This document shows positions 42,666-53,394 of a DNA stretch of 64,000 nt, in pieces. Positions within the stretch are counted from its first letter, which is position 1. Each line of letters opens with the position of its first letter. Origin of the DNA: Anodontia alba (Eukaryota; Mollusca; Bivalvia; Lucinida; Lucinidae); contig OZ024837.1 in NCBI GenBank assembly GCA_964016985.1, positions 40,301,207-40,365,206 on the forward strand, read 5' to 3'. The position numbers and the translations under genes are program-made. The notes beneath the pieces were generated by a model. That model was not told where the DNA came from, did not search any database, and worked only from the letters and a program-made list of their open reading frames with translations.

Positions 42666-42871
42666 CCCTTGTCTTGCTGAATAAATTATGATGCCACTCC
42701 CACTTCTAATTTTCAGCCAATCAGATTACTTGATCTGGATTGTTGCTATAAATTCACAAACTTAATGGCAAACAGTGCAGATCCAGATCAGTTGGCTTCT
42801 TCAGAAGCCAGCTGATCTGGATCTACACTGTTTGCAAAGGCAGGATATATCCAGATTCAGCAGGACAAGGG
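42666..42871 (+). mobile_element. piggyBac-like MITE family I, copy 2, TTAA-flanked
   Basis: TTAA|CCCTTGTCTTGCTGAATA at the left and TTCAGCAGGACAAGGG|TTAA at the right. The centre is the hairpin CCAGATCAGTTGGCTTCTTC and complement. A GTGCAGATC/GATCTACAC inverted flank surrounds it. Confidence 0.93.
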
Positions 42872-43084
42872 TTAACCTATTTGTTGTAAAATTTGGAATG
42901 GTCCATTCTACTACCTGTTGATGTGTCTGAAATATTGCTGTATGTACGGCAAACCATATAGACCAAGTTCAGGCATCTGATCTGGGTCTACCTTATTTGC
43001 AAAGGCCTATCTGTCCCAATATGGATATAAAGGTATTCTTACGACATGAAAGATTTAACAAAGGAATGAAGCTTAGTTGAACAA

Positions 43085-43300
43085 ATTTCCCACCTATTTT
43101 AGGATTTGAAGCCAGTCTGCCCAGATAAAAACCCAATACTCTAACCACTGAGCCAAAGAGTCGACTCTGGCGCAGTTATCAGAGAATGAATATATACATG
43201 TACCTACAAGCTATGCGAAATCTTCCTGGGCACTAGTGGGCAGATAATCAAAGGTAGGAGTGCTAGGTCGTAACACTCCCCCTATTCAAGGAAGTCGTCA
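43085..43300 (-). mobile_element. tRNA-derived SINE family 3, copy 1
   Basis: On the minus strand, TTTGGCTCAGTGGTTAGAG (A box) and CTGGCTTCAAATCC (B box) form a tRNA-Lys-like head around ATTGGGTTTTTATCTGG. It is followed, on the plus strand, by AGCTATGCGAAATCTTCCTGG and GTAGGAGTGCTAGGTCGTAAC, shared with the next copy. Confidence 0.75.
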
Positions 43301-43389
43301 TTTATAATGACACATAGCCATTTTCGGCAAAGTAAGGTCCAATTTATGACGAGCCCCCATCTTATGACATGCAAGTCATAACAGACGAA

Positions 43390-43885
43390 TCAAGCATAGC
43401 TGAACAAATTTCCCTGCCTATTGTGGGATTTGAACCCAGTCTGGCCAGATAAAAACCCAATACTTTAACCCTTCTGTTGCTGAATACGACATACCCTGTC
43501 TTAGCAAACAGTGTAGAGGCAGATCAGTTGGCTTCTGAAGAAGACAACTGATCTGGATCTGTACTGTTTGTCATTAAATATGTGAATTTCTATTAAAACC
43601 CGGATCAAGTAATCTGATTGGCTGGAAGTTAGAAGTGGGCGTGGCATCTTAATTTATTCAGCATGACAAGGGTTAACCACTGAGCCAAAGAGTCAACTCT
43701 CTAGCACAGTTTTCAGGGATTAAATATATATCTTCAAGCTAAATTGTGTGGTGTCATGCGCCGCAATTTGTAATAAACAAGTTTATTACAAATTGAGGCA
43801 TTATTACAAATTGCGTGGTGACAAAGCTATGCGAAATCTGCCAAGGCAGATAACTTAAGGTAGGAGTGCTAGGTCGTAACAGTAT
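43390..43885 (-). mobile_element. SINE family 3, copy 2, split by a piggyBac-like MITE
   Basis: GGGATTTGAACCCAGTCTGG (B box, reverse) to CCAATACTTTAA, then a 204-bp insert, then CCACTGAGCCAAAGAGTC (A box, reverse). A second insertion, an AATTTGTAATAAACAAGTTTATTAC foldback (43751-43815), lies further along before AAAGCTATGCGAAATCTGCC. Confidence 0.8.
43469..43672 (-). mobile_element. piggyBac-like MITE family I, copy 3, inserted in SINE, TTAA TSD
   Basis: TTAA (43465-43468) CCCTTCTGTTGCTGAATA ... TATTCAGCATGACAAGGG TTAA (43673-43676). The intact SINE at 43085 shows the empty site with a single TAAC, so the TTAA duplication is directly visible. Confidence 0.95.
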
Positions 43886-43949
43886 ATACTCAGAGGACTT
43901 AAGGAGGAATATTTGATGAAAATTCTGGTATAGTTTCTCCAGTTCTTCT

Positions 43950-44370
43950 TGAAAACATAATATTGTTGGTACTCATTAGAAGCACCTTGCTGAGATGCTT
44001 CGAGTGTGTATTTGTTTGTGTTGAGGTTTTATGGCCCAGTCAACCCAATGGGTCATGTCGAGCGTGGTCAGTTTACCTAACCACACTTTTACTGGGCAAG
44101 CTTAGTCCTCTAAGCGGTTAACCAGTATTGTGCACATTCTTTTTGCCAGAAACTGACAACTGCCCTTCTTGAATCAGCAGAAGGGAGAGAATGACCGTAG
44201 AAATATTTCATGATCAATCTCCACGAAAGAATGTTGCCAACCTCGGTGGGGGTTGAACCCGCGACCTCCTGGTCTCCAGTCGGACGGTGCATCCAACTGA
44301 GTCAAAGAGGCCGGCTCTTTGAGTGTGTACCCACAACATATGTTTTTTATGGAGAAATAGAAAAATTATC
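43950..44370. mobile_element. MITE family C, split by a SINE
   Basis: ACATAATATTGTTGGTACTC, ATTAGAAGCACCTTGCTGAG, then the SINE, then GTGTGTACCCACAACATATG and GGAGAAATAGAAAAATTATC. Confidence 0.85.
44011..44316 (-). mobile_element. SINE family 1, full length, inserted in family C palindrome
   Basis: Reverse copy from TTTGTTTGTGTTGAGGTTTT to the tRNA head (GGGTTGAACCCGCGACCTCC, CATCCAACTGAGTCAAAGAG). CTT(C/T)GAGTGTGTA flanks both ends (43998-44010 and 44317-44329). Confidence 0.93.
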
Positions 44371-44404
44371 CCAGAATTAATTATCAACAAATACTCTTCT
44401 TTAA

Positions 44405-44602
44405 CCCATGCCCTGCTGAATAAATTAAGATGCCACACCCTTTTTATTTTTTCAGCCAATCAGATTTCTTGATCAAGATTGTTGATATGAATTCACATAC
44501 AGAATGGTAAACAGTGCAGACTCCGATCATCTAAGAAGCCAACCGATCGGGGTCTACACTGTTTGCAAAGGCAGGGTTTACCTTGGTTCAGCAGGATAAG
44601 GG
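44405..44602 (+). mobile_element. piggyBac-like MITE family I, copy 4
   Basis: TTAA|CCCATGCCCTGCTGAATA ... TTCAGCAGGATAAGGG|TTAA. Central hairpin around CCGATCATCTAAGAAGCCAACCGATCGG. Confidence 0.92.
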
Positions 44603-44797
44603 TTAACGAGTCCCCAGTAAACTTGCCCTAAAATTTGAAGGTTTTTTTTTTAACTGCCTGTTGATGTGTCCAAAATTACTGGCTGAGTGGTAAACTTTGT
44701 AGACCCTGATTGAATGCCACAACATTTCATCTGGGTCTTTACTGTTTGTTAAGCCTGTCTATCCCAACACTTTGGGATAATGCAGTAGTTTGTACAC

Positions 44798-45012
44798 AAC
44801 AACCTCTTTATAACATGGTTCATTATAACACTGTTTTGGATATAACACGGTTCAAAGATGGATCCCAGAAATGTATAGATTATATTGAAAAATGACCATA
44901 AATGGTCATTTTTCAGTATAATCTATACATTTTTTGTTTGGATATAACACGGTTGCTTAACTAACACGTTTATGCTATGGACCCCAACAATAGTGTTATA
45001 AAGAGGTTGTGG
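44798..45012. mobile_element. TIR element ACAACCTCTTTATAACA
   Basis: CACAACCTCTTTATAACATG at the left, AGTGTTATAAAGAGGTTGTG at the right. Subterminal GGATATAACACGGTT is on both sides. Central foldback TATAGATTATATTGAAAAATGACC and complement. Confidence 0.85.
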
Positions 45013-45455
45013 TGTATTTCCAAAGGGACATCAGACCAAACAAAAAATATATATGTGTTTAGAGTAATCTGGCCTTACCTCATTTTCTTGGTGAAACCTA
45101 GTAATTTTTTATTCATGTGTAGTTTCTCAAAAAATCAAAATTTAGGTCATTTTGGGATAAATTTATGCAACTGGTTTACCCTAGATATTTGGACACATAG
45201 ATTTGAGCAAACAGTTTTTTTTTGTTGTTTTTTTGCACTCATTGTTTTGTGCTTCTGTCACCAATTATATTGATCTGTGGAAATTGACTGAAATTATATG
45301 ATCATAGATGATGGAGCTTCTTGATTCTTTTCTCCTGCAGAATCAATAATTCCGCTGCCTGGTGTTTCGGCGCTTCGGATAATATAGTTGTTAAACCAAC
45401 TTATTGGAAATTCCAGGTCTTTGTGAAAGCATAGTGACTTATGTATTGCTTTTGT
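45013..45455. other. no gene recognised
   Basis: The 98-codon ORF (44977-45273) begins inside the preceding MITE and has no recognisable domain. Confidence 0.4.
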
Positions 45456-45459
45456 GCTT

Positions 45460-45925
45460 GCATGCTGGGTAAATATTTCAGCAGATGACATTTTGAAATG
45501 TGTTTTTTTTTTTTTCATATTTTTCCAGAAAACAGGAGACAATTTGCATGAAATGTCAAATCCTGGTTTCTGGGAAAAAAAGAAGAAGAAAAATATCAAG
45601 TTTTGATCTGCTCAGCAGCTGAAAGTGGTAAATGTTAACCCTTAAAGTGCCAAGCAAAATTTGTAGCAGACGACATTCTAAATTTTTATCTTATTTTTCA
45701 GAGAAGACAAGTCATGACATTTCATGTGAATCATCTGCTGCCAAGCAGACAATTCACATGAAATGTCAAGACTTGTTTCCTCTGAAAAATAAAAAATAAA
45801 AAAATATAAAAAGAAATAATAAAAAAATGTCGTCTGCCATGAAATGTCAAGACTTCTTTTCTCTGAAAAATATAAAAAAAAAAAAAATGTCATCCGCTGC
45901 AGTTGTGATTGGCCCTTTAAGGGTT
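45460..45925. mobile_element. Family L foldbacks, two adjacent copies
   Basis: First: CAGCAGATGACATTTTGAAA, TTTTCCAGAAAACAGG, then CAATTTGCATGAAATGTCAA. Second (45655-45925): GCAGACGACATTCTAAATTT, GACATTTCATGTGAATCATC and complement, then CATCCGCTGCAGTTG and ATTGGCCCTTTAAGG. T- and A-runs give the Phe/Lys-rich ORFs here. Confidence 0.75.
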
Positions 45926-46109
45926 AAAATGGTATCGAAATTCTGCTTGGTCTAATATTTGAACTTCAAAGGCTTTTGTTAACTGGATTATTTTCTGTGA
46001 GTATTATAGATCTGTCTGTCAGCTGACATGTCATTTTTTATAACAAACAGAAATACAACCTCCTGTTTTTCATTAAGTTTGGAAGTAGGAGGCTAAAATC
46101 CATAAATAG

Positions 46110-46260
46110 AGGAAATTTTCAGCAGACAACATTTTGAAAAATACTCTTATTTTTTCTCAGAAAATAGGCTTTGACTTCATGCAAATTGTTTCCTAAGGAG
46201 ACAATTTGTATGAAATGTAGAACAAATAGAAACAGGATCTCTTTTTGAGATATATTAACC
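46110..46260. mobile_element. Family L foldback, short copy
   Basis: CAGCAGACAACATTTTGAAA, CAGAAAATAGGCTTTGACTT, ACAATTTGTATGAAATGTAG. Confidence 0.6.
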
Positions 46261-46602
46261 CATTTTAATCTGGAGATCCCAAAAAAGGGTTATTAGCAAA
46301 CAGTGAATACCCTGATCAGACACTGCCTTGGAGCTATGAGTCAGCACTTGCGTTAACGAAAGTTCTGAAATGCTCTTCACACACCAAAAAATTGATTAAA
46401 ATTGGGTACATGTACATCCAGAATCAAACGTGTGATATAAACGTCAATATAAAAATCTGTGTTGGCCATCACTGTGTAATGTCTGTTTACAGAATAAAGT
46501 GAGATGCCCGTCTAGGGGATACTGACCAGGTAGCCACATAATTTATTTGTGAACAGACAACTGAGGTGGTAAACAGAACTGCGAGTTTGATAATCACTTT
46601 AA

Positions 46603-46780
46603 TCCATGTTATGCTGAATAAATTAAGATGCCATGCCACTTCTCATTATCCAGGTTGTTGATACAAAGTCACATACTGAATGGCAAATATTGCAGATCCA
46701 GAAGCTATCTGATCTGGATCTACACTATTTGTAAAGGTTTTGTAAAGGCAGGGCATATCCAGGTTCAGTAGGATCAAGGA
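46603..46780 (+). mobile_element. piggyBac-like MITE family I, copy 5, internally deleted
   Basis: TTAA|TCCATGTTATGCTGAATA at the left, TTCAGTAGGATCAAGGA then TAAG (decayed TTAA) at the right. One arm of the central hairpin is mostly missing. Confidence 0.8.
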
Positions 46781-47456
46781 TAAGTCTTACAGGTGTTATT
46801 TCATGTATACAACATACATGTATATAGTTTTTGTGCTTTTGATGTCTTTCAGAAAGTATGTTTTGCTTAGTGTTTTACACAGAAGTAAATTTGCAAACTT
46901 TTGTATAATTTAATGCAAAGCCATTTGTTGTAACTACGTATGCACAAAAAGTTTTATTCTAGTCATTGGTTTTAAAACAATCAAATATGTTCACTTTTTC
47001 CCATAGTGAAAATGGATGCAAATTATGCTGAAATCTGTAGGGTAGGTAACTTGGAGCAAATTTTCAACAAGATCCGCTTGTTCATTTTTTCTGAACTGTT
47101 CACAATATTGTTGTGAAACATCAATTATTCAAATTAAGCAAAGAAAATTAGAAAATATTTTCTTAGACAGAAATTCCAAAAAATCACTTTACTATAGAAA
47201 TGACATAGGTCAGACCAATTTTTGGCCATAAATTTGATTTTAAAGTAAATATTTGAGAACTAAACATACAAACAGAAAAGACATTTTATGGTTTCTGATA
47301 AGATATGGTCAATCAAGTCAAAACATTTTCATTTAAAATAAAACGCCTAGCAAAAAACGTCTTTCCTTAAATGATGTTGAAAGGACAGAAGGTTCAGTAT
47401 GGTATAAAAATGTATATTACAAGTGATGAGGTTAATTTTCTGCCTTAATATTTCAG
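46781..47456. other. no gene recognised
   Basis: AT-rich sequence. Blocks AAAATGGATGCAAATTATGC and GGGTAGGTA(A/G)(C/T)TTGGA are shared with 51480-51560, so an old repeat may span 46850-47130. Confidence 0.4.
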
Positions 47457-47522
47457 AAGAAAGCTACAGAGACTGGATGGACAGTATTTGATTATAGTAA
47501 TTCTAGTCTTGCTACCATTAAT
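47457..47522 (+). CDS. Candidate 66-bp exon, gene unknown
   Basis: Bounded by an AATATTTCAG acceptor and a GTAAGTG donor, 66 nt, open in phase 0 throughout. It reads KKATETGWTVFDYSNSSLAT followed by IN. It is too short to assign. It lies 9.5 kb upstream of NSF on the same strand and could belong to an upstream neighbour. A possible later exon at 53970-54061 is even weaker. Confidence 0.35.
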
Positions 47523-47694
47523 GTAAGTGCTAGAATACATTTCATACATTATCTGGGAAAACATGCTTATTTTAAAAAAGGACAGACAACAATTAAGAAT
47601 ATTTTTTCTCTTAAAACCAACCCCCCCACCAACCCACTCAAAGTTTCCAGTAAATGTTCTAAACTTTCGTACTTCAAAATTTCTGACTGGATGG

Positions 47695-47835
47695 CATAGC
47701 CAAGCAGTGCAGACCCAGATCAGACTGCTCCTGAAGGAGCAGTCTGATCAGGGTCTACACTGTTTGCCATTCTATTAAGTATTTTAAGAAACAAGTGCAT
47801 AAAAAGCAAAATTTAGGCCAATAAAAGTATAGAAT
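47695..47835 (+). mobile_element. Foldback family J, intact copy
   Basis: AGTGCAGACCCAGATCAGAC, TGCTCCTGAAGGAGCA, GTCTGATCAGGGTCTACACT, then TTGCCATTCTATTAAGTATT and AAGAAACAAGTGCATAAAAA. Confidence 0.85.
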
Positions 47836-48036
47836 AAAGTGTTTGAAATTTTAGGACAGTAGAGACATAGCTCAAGTGATATGTCAAGCCAAATTTTATG
47901 TAAAAAAGATTCCTTTGGAGATAGCGTAAATGAAATATCCAGCCTTTTATTCTATGAAAAATACATGTAAGACTCCTTTTGAGATTGTTCCTTATCATAG
48001 CTCAAGATAAGGCACTTTTTGAGCAGAAAAATATTG

Positions 48037-48155
48037 ATATTTTTCTTATTTTTCCACAAAAACATATGATGTAGGTACTCATTAGAAGTCTCTCATCGAG
48101 GTGCTTCTAATGGGTACCCACAACATATGTTTTCATGGAGTATAAGAAAAATATT
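48037..48155. mobile_element. MITE family C, copy
   Basis: ATTTTTCTTATTTTTCCACA, AACATATGATGTAGGTACTC, ATTAGAAGTCTCTCATCGAG, GTGCTTCTAATGGGTACCCA, CAACATATGTTTTCATGGAG. Confidence 0.85.
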
Positions 48156-48384
48156 TGGATACTCTCTCTTATCTGGAGCGATGGCCTTATTTTCTCTGAA
48201 AGATAAGAAAAATATCTCTCATTTGTTGTCTGTTCATTTCACCTTGAGTGTGTTAAGGGTTTTGTAAAATAAAATTGTAAAGTTTTATTTCCTGCATGTG
48301 GGAGACATTATTCAGAATTCTCTTGAATAATTGATCTCAGGAGATTTAACAAATCGATCAATTATTTTTAGCTTTTAAAGTGCG

Positions 48385-48690
48385 AAGCAAAACTTGTAGC
48401 AGACAACACTTATATTTTTTTTTGCTATAAATTTTGATAGAAAAGAAGTTTTGACATTTCATGTGAATCATCTGCCTATAACCTTGACATTTCATAGGAA
48501 TGACAGATGATTCACTTGATGTCAATTTGTTTTCTATGAAAAATAATAAAAGAAAATAAGTTGACATTTCTTTTGAATGATCTGCTTAGCAGATAATTAA
48601 CTTGAAATGTCAAGACTTATTTTCTATGAAAAAATATAATAATATAAAAAAATATTTATAAGTGTATAAGTTTTGCTGCACAAAAGCTCT
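48385..48690. mobile_element. Family L foldback
   Basis: GCAGACAACACTTATATTTT ... AGACTTATTTTCTATGAAAA. GACATTTCATGTGAATCATC-type blocks alternate in both orientations. Confidence 0.65.
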
Positions 48691-48814
48691 ACATGTATAT
48701 ATGTGAATGGCGCTTTAAAAGACATTAAAATTTTCACATGGTGTGGCCGATATTTATCAGTTTTAATCCTGATTTTAACATTGTTCCTGATAAGGTACAT
48801 GTACATGTACATTC

Positions 48815-49275
48815 TTGAGTCCAAAAATAGATATTTTTCTTATTTCTCCACACAAAAAAAAACACAAAAAACACATTGTGTGTACTCATTAGAAGCACCT
48901 CACTTAGGTGCTTCTCTGGGGTGGTCGGGTGTGGCGAAGGTGTCGTGTATCTTATGTCTCCGGGGCGTCCAACTGATATTGGCTTACAGCTGGGCAAGGA
49001 CTGCTATCCTTGTAGCAGATAAGGGTCTTGGGGGACTTTTTTATTTCTTCTGTTTCTTCACTTTCATTCCTGTTCCTCTCTTCCCTCTCCCTCTCTTTCA
49101 TCTCCTCTACTATCTCTTTTCTCCCTCTCTCTGGGAGACGACACAAAATGACCCACAAGGGTTGACGTGTCGTTAAACCCCAACACAATCAGTCAATCTT
49201 AGGTGCTTCTAATGAGTATCCACAATTTATGTTCTCATGGAGAAATAAGAAAAAATATGATTTCGATACCCCTTC
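48815..49275. mobile_element. MITE family C, split by SINE-like family 2
   Basis: TTTTTCTTATTTCTCCACAC, TGTGTGTACTCATTAGAAGC, ACCTCACTTAGGTGCTTCT, then the insert, then CTTAGGTGCTTCTAATGAGT and GGAGAAATAAGAAAAAATAT. Confidence 0.9.
48916..49197 (+). mobile_element. SINE-like family 2, copy 2, 13-bp TSD
   Basis: CTGGGGTGGTCGGGTGTGGC to CCAACACAATCAGTCAAT, with CTTAGGTGCTTCT on both sides (48903-48915 and 49198-49210). Internal pyrimidine-rich tract TCTGTTTCTTCACTTTCATTCC as in 42285-42577. The 167-codon plus-strand ORF spans MITE and SINE and is not a gene. Confidence 0.95.
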
Positions 49276-49295
49276 TGGAGCTATGAATTAGTTAA

Positions 49296-49415
49296 CCCTT
49301 GCCCTGCTGAATAACTATAGATGCCACTCCTACTTCTAATTTTCAGTCAATCAGATTACTTGATCCAAGTTGTTCATACAAATTCAAATACTTAATGACA
49401 AACAGTGCAGATCCA
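49296..49415 (+). mobile_element. piggyBac-like MITE family I, left half only
   Basis: TTAA|CCCTTGCCCTGCTGAATA to AACAGTGCAGATCCAGAT, where it stops at a C-run (49421-49434). The right half is missing, replaced by the following element. Confidence 0.85.
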
Positions 49416-49435
49416 GATACCCCCCCCCCCCCCCT

Positions 49436-50938
49436 ACCGCATCAGATGATGCCGGGGCATATAGTTTTTAGGTTTTCCATACGTGGGTACGTACATACAT
49501 GCATACGAATGTACATGTACCTCCGTCTGTAAGAATGTGTGTACATACATACATACGTACATGATCCTGTTAGACTCAGGTTAAGCATTTATACCAGATA
49601 GAACTTGAACTTTTAACAGCTCATATTTTACAAACCATCTGATACATTTGGTTCATATTTGGTTTGATGATAGATATAGGTCCAAAGTTTTATTCAGCAA
49701 TACCCCCACTTGTGCCCATGACCTAAAGGTCAAGGTCATGGACTTAGAAACTTTTAATGTTAAAGGGATGGTCCTCCCCGACCCTTGATATATCATTAGA
49801 CGGGGAGAATAAATGGGTTACTGAATAGTAACTGAAAAAAAAAAAAAACTTTTAATGTTAAAGACTCAAGGTTAAGATATTTGTACCAGGTAGAATCTGA
49901 ACTTTTATGATTTATTTGGGTCATATTTGTTATGATGATAGATACAGGCTCCAAAGTGATATTCAGCAATACACCCATCCATGCCTATGACCTCAAGGTC
50001 AAGGTCACAGACTTAGAAATTTTTAATATTAAAGTTTTTAAAGAGCTCATATTTTCCAGACCATATGATGGATTTGTTTTATATTCACAATGATGATAGA
50101 TACAGGTCCAAAGGTTTATTCAACAATACCCCCACCCATGCTTAGGACTTCAAGGTCAAGGTCACAGACTTGTAAATTTTCAACGCTAACGTTTTTAAGA
50201 GTTCATATTTTCCCAACCATATGATGGATTGGGTTTATTTTGATACAACGATAGATACAGGTTCAGTGATATCAGTAATACCCCCACCCATGCCTCAAGG
50301 TCAAGGTCACACACATAGAAATTTTGAATTTAAAGTATGTTTGGATCTCATATTTTCCAAAGCATATAATGGATTTGCTTCATATTTGATAGTAACAGGT
50401 CCAAAGTTTTATTCAGGCATACCCCCGACTCTGACCTCAAGGTCAAGGTCACCGACTTTGATGTTAAAGTTTTCAAGAGCTCATATTTTCCAAACCATAC
50501 AATGGATTTGCTCCATATTTTGTTTGATGATAGTTACAGGTCAAAGATTTTATTCAGCAATACCCGCGTCCATGTCTATGACCTCAAGGTCATAGACTTA
50601 CAAATTTTGATTGTAAACATTTTAAAAGCTCATATGATGGATTAGGTGCATATTTGGTATGATGATAGATACAGGTTCAGAGTTCTTTTCAATGATACCC
50701 CGGTCAAGGTCACAGGCTTATTTTAAAAAAGTTTGGTGTGTTGGATTCATATTTTATACACAGGTATATAATCATAAATATAGGTCAAGTTCGATTTAGG
50801 GTAAAATCTGCCAATTATTATGATAGTTATGGCCCTTTTTTCGACTTAATTTTTTGCAAAATGCCTGTGTGTGGATGAGGATGGCCCTGGGCGGGGGCAT
50901 CCGTGTCATATTGACACATTTCTAGTTTTTTTTTTATA
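49436..50938 (+). repeat. Tandem-repeat element, unit about 150 bp, about eight copies
   Basis: Opens ATCAGATGATGCCGGGGCATA and closes GCGGGGGCATCCGTGTCATA, TTGACACATTTCTAGTTTTT. Units share CATATTTTCCAAACCATATG, GATGATAGATACAGGTCCAA, AATACCCCCACCCATGCC and CCTCAAGGTCAAGGTCAC. The 124-codon ORF is one reading of three units. Confidence 0.92.
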
Positions 50939-51237
50939 GGAAGAATAATAACAAAAGGTTTGCTGCCTTTTCCACAATCAGTACTGCCTGTTACCTTGTT
51001 TTGCTTTGATTAATGTTTTCCATGAAAATTAAAAAAATAAAAAAATAAAATCCACCCACCCTCCTGCCCCATTTTTTTCTAAAATTTGGATGAGAATCAA
51101 TTGCTTTATTTGGCATAATGTCCGCAGCAATGAGGCACTATTTTCAGTGAAATATAAGAATGTAGAATGTCTGTAACATTTAATTCTGCTTATGCTAATT
51201 GGCCTAAAATTTTGTACACCAATGTTTCGGACAAAAT

Positions 51238-51315
51238 TATTTATTCAAACAGTGCAGACCCAGGTCAGACTGAAGGAGCAGTCTGATCAGGGTCTACACT
51301 GTTTGTCATTCTATT
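51238..51315. mobile_element. Foldback family J, shortened copy
   Basis: AACAGTGCAGACCCAGGTCA, GACTGAAGGAGCAGTCTGAT, CAGGGTCTACACTGTTTGTC. Confidence 0.8.
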
Positions 51316-51647
51316 CTGCTTTTGACATATTTTGGAAGGATATTTTTTGTGTGGCCCTTTAGTCAGATGAAGAAAATCTGCAAGCATTGTCAAGACTTAT
51401 TATGCAAAACCTTTTGTCTAAACTACATGTACCTATGCACCTAAAGTTTCATTCTATTCAGTCGTTTTTAAAAAAGACAAAAATATCTATTTTTTCCGTC
51501 GAAAAATTCACTGCAAATTATGCAAAAATCAATAGGGTAGGTAGTTTGGATACATATTTTTAACAAGTTCTACAAGTTTTACTTGTTCTAAATTTCTGAA
51601 ATTTTCACAATATTGATATGGACTGTCATTGATTCGTAATCAGTGAA

Positions 51648-52080
51648 GAATGTAGGGTTATTGCACTGATATTGGTGAATATTGTCCAGAGTTGGGATAT
51701 CGAAGGACACGAGCTTGCGAGCGTCCGTAGATATCCCATCAAGGGACAATATTCATCAATATCAGTGTAATAACCCGTTTATTATATAGCTATAATTATT
51801 TATTTTGTTTCCCGGTATTTCTAACCATTAAAACGCTGTTTTAATAACAAAAAAAAAAAAATGTGAATTCCACCAATGTGCGTGATAAGGTTTCCACGCG
51901 ACGTCACGTCAATAAGACATCATCAAAAACAACGTAATGTAATGGTAAAGTGAGAAGGCATCTGAATAAGTGTGCAATATTGAGTAAGTGTGCTGATATC
52001 GTGTGATATCGGCACGCTAGCTCCTCGGCTTTTATCGCACATTTTAATCATTAAATATTTATAGTTATATAATAAAAGCA
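51648..52080. mobile_element. Foldback element GGGTTATTGCACTGATATTG
   Basis: GGGTTATTGCACTGATATTG, GTGAATATTGTCCAGAGTTG, GGGATATCGAAGGACACGAG and their complements (ATATCAGTGTAATAACCC) form a 120-bp palindrome at 51654-51775. A less symmetric half follows, with TGTGCTGATATCGTGTGATATCGGCACGC near 51988. Confidence 0.65.
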
Positions 52081-52204
52081 AAATATTGGTTTTTGGATAC
52101 ACTTGATAGTTTTGTCTGCCATTTTTCACAAGAGAGACAACTTTGTTGCATCTTTCTCAAGGGAGACAACTTTGTTACATCATGTTTGCCTTCCTGTACA
52201 TCAC

Positions 52205-52340
52205 ATAGCAACAGATAAGGCGCTTTTTTCATCTGAAAAATGCGGTGAGGCACTTCTAATGAGTACCCACAATATATGTTTTCGTTGAGAAATAAGAAAA
52301 AATATTACATGGATACCCCTTCTTATCTGTAGCTATGCAT
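52205..52340. mobile_element. MITE family C, right half
   Basis: TGAGGCACTTCTAATGAGTACC, CACAATATATGTTTTCGTTG, GAGAAATAAGAAAAAATATT, CCCCTTCTTATCTG. Confidence 0.75.
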
Positions 52341-52518
52341 CAGGTCCATTCTGAAAAGGGGTCCGATCTGAAAGGAAAGAATTTGCTCCCAGGGAGAGCA
52401 AATTAGCTTTGTGTAAAATAAACTTGTTTTTAAATGTGGCTTGGTGATGGGGAAAGCAAACAGAAAGTCACAAAAATTGTCTCCCATGTAAAAAAAATCT
52501 ACCAGGTATAGCCAGTCT

Positions 52519-52729
52519 TAGACTGTCTCCAGTGTCTAGTGACAAAATATTTTTTCTTATTATCTGTTTAATAATCCACTAAAATAAAACCAAAGTAATA
52601 TCATGAATATAAAGGATGGTCACTAGTGACCAGCCTATTATCATGATATTTTTTTGGTTTTATTTTAGTGGATTATCAAACAGGATTATGAGAAAAAATA
52701 TTTAGTCACCGGAGACTGGAGCCAGTCTA
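52519..52729. mobile_element. Mutator-like MITE family G, copy 3, 9-bp TSD
   Basis: TAGACTGTCTCCAGTGTCTA at the left, GGAGACTGGAGCCAGTCTA at the right, long TIRs throughout. AGCCAGTC(T/C) flanks both ends (52510-52518 and 52730-52738). Confidence 0.88.
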
Positions 52730-52904
52730 AGCCAGTCCTCTTAAGGAGCAATTTGATCTGTCCCAACAGTTTTCTTTGCCTGGTGTACCATTTTAGACTG
52801 AATAAACTCTCCCCACACTGTATATTGGGAGAGTCAAATTTCAAATTTAGATATGCCAGGCTATGTGATTTAGATTTTCCTTTAAAAAAATAGTTATAAT
52901 ATTT

Positions 52905-52990
52905 GTAAACAGTGGCAACCCTGATCAGATGCCACATTCTGTGGCATCTGATCTGGGTCTGCACTGTTTGCCAATTACCCTTTCGGAGGG
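52905..52990. mobile_element. Foldback family J, copy
   Basis: AACAGTGGCAACCCTGATCA, GATGCCACATTCTGTGGCAT, CTGATCTGGGTCTGCACTGT. Confidence 0.8.
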
Positions 52991-53115
52991 TCTCCAGACT
53001 ATAATGGGTTGATCCAAATATTTATGGCAAATATGGTATTGTATAATTTGGGGGTCTCCAGACTAAAATGGGTTGATCTAAATATTTATGGCAAATATGG
53101 TATTGTATCAGTAAA
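52985..53115. repeat. Direct duplication of about 65 bp
   Basis: GGGTCTCCAGACTAAAATGG, GTTGATC(C/T)AAATATTTATGG, CAAATATGGTATTGTAT occurs twice in a row (from about 52986 and 53050). Confidence 0.85.
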
Positions 53116-53394
53116 TTAACCCCTTGATGTTTAGTTTCAGTGACTCTATTTACCATTAATGGCGCCAGTAATCACAATGTTGTTGTGATCTGAATATAAC
53201 TTCCAGACTCAGTCAAGTCTTGGCAGAGATATCATCTTGGAAAGCTTGCATTCACCTCATTACCAGTCTGGTGTGGAGATTTAAGAAAATATATGATATT
53301 AAGTGAAAACTCATACAGTAAGACTCATTAAGGAGGAGAATTTGATGAAAATTCTGAGATGATTTTTTTTATTTCTCCATAGGTCTAGATAAGA

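Noticed and set aside
48673..49176. 167-codon ORF, the longest in the window
   Set aside because: It spans a MITE arm and the SINE inserted in it; the frame is accidental.
50221..50595. 124-codon ORF in the 50-kb tandem element
   Set aside because: It reads through successive 150-bp repeat units; no conserved frame among units.
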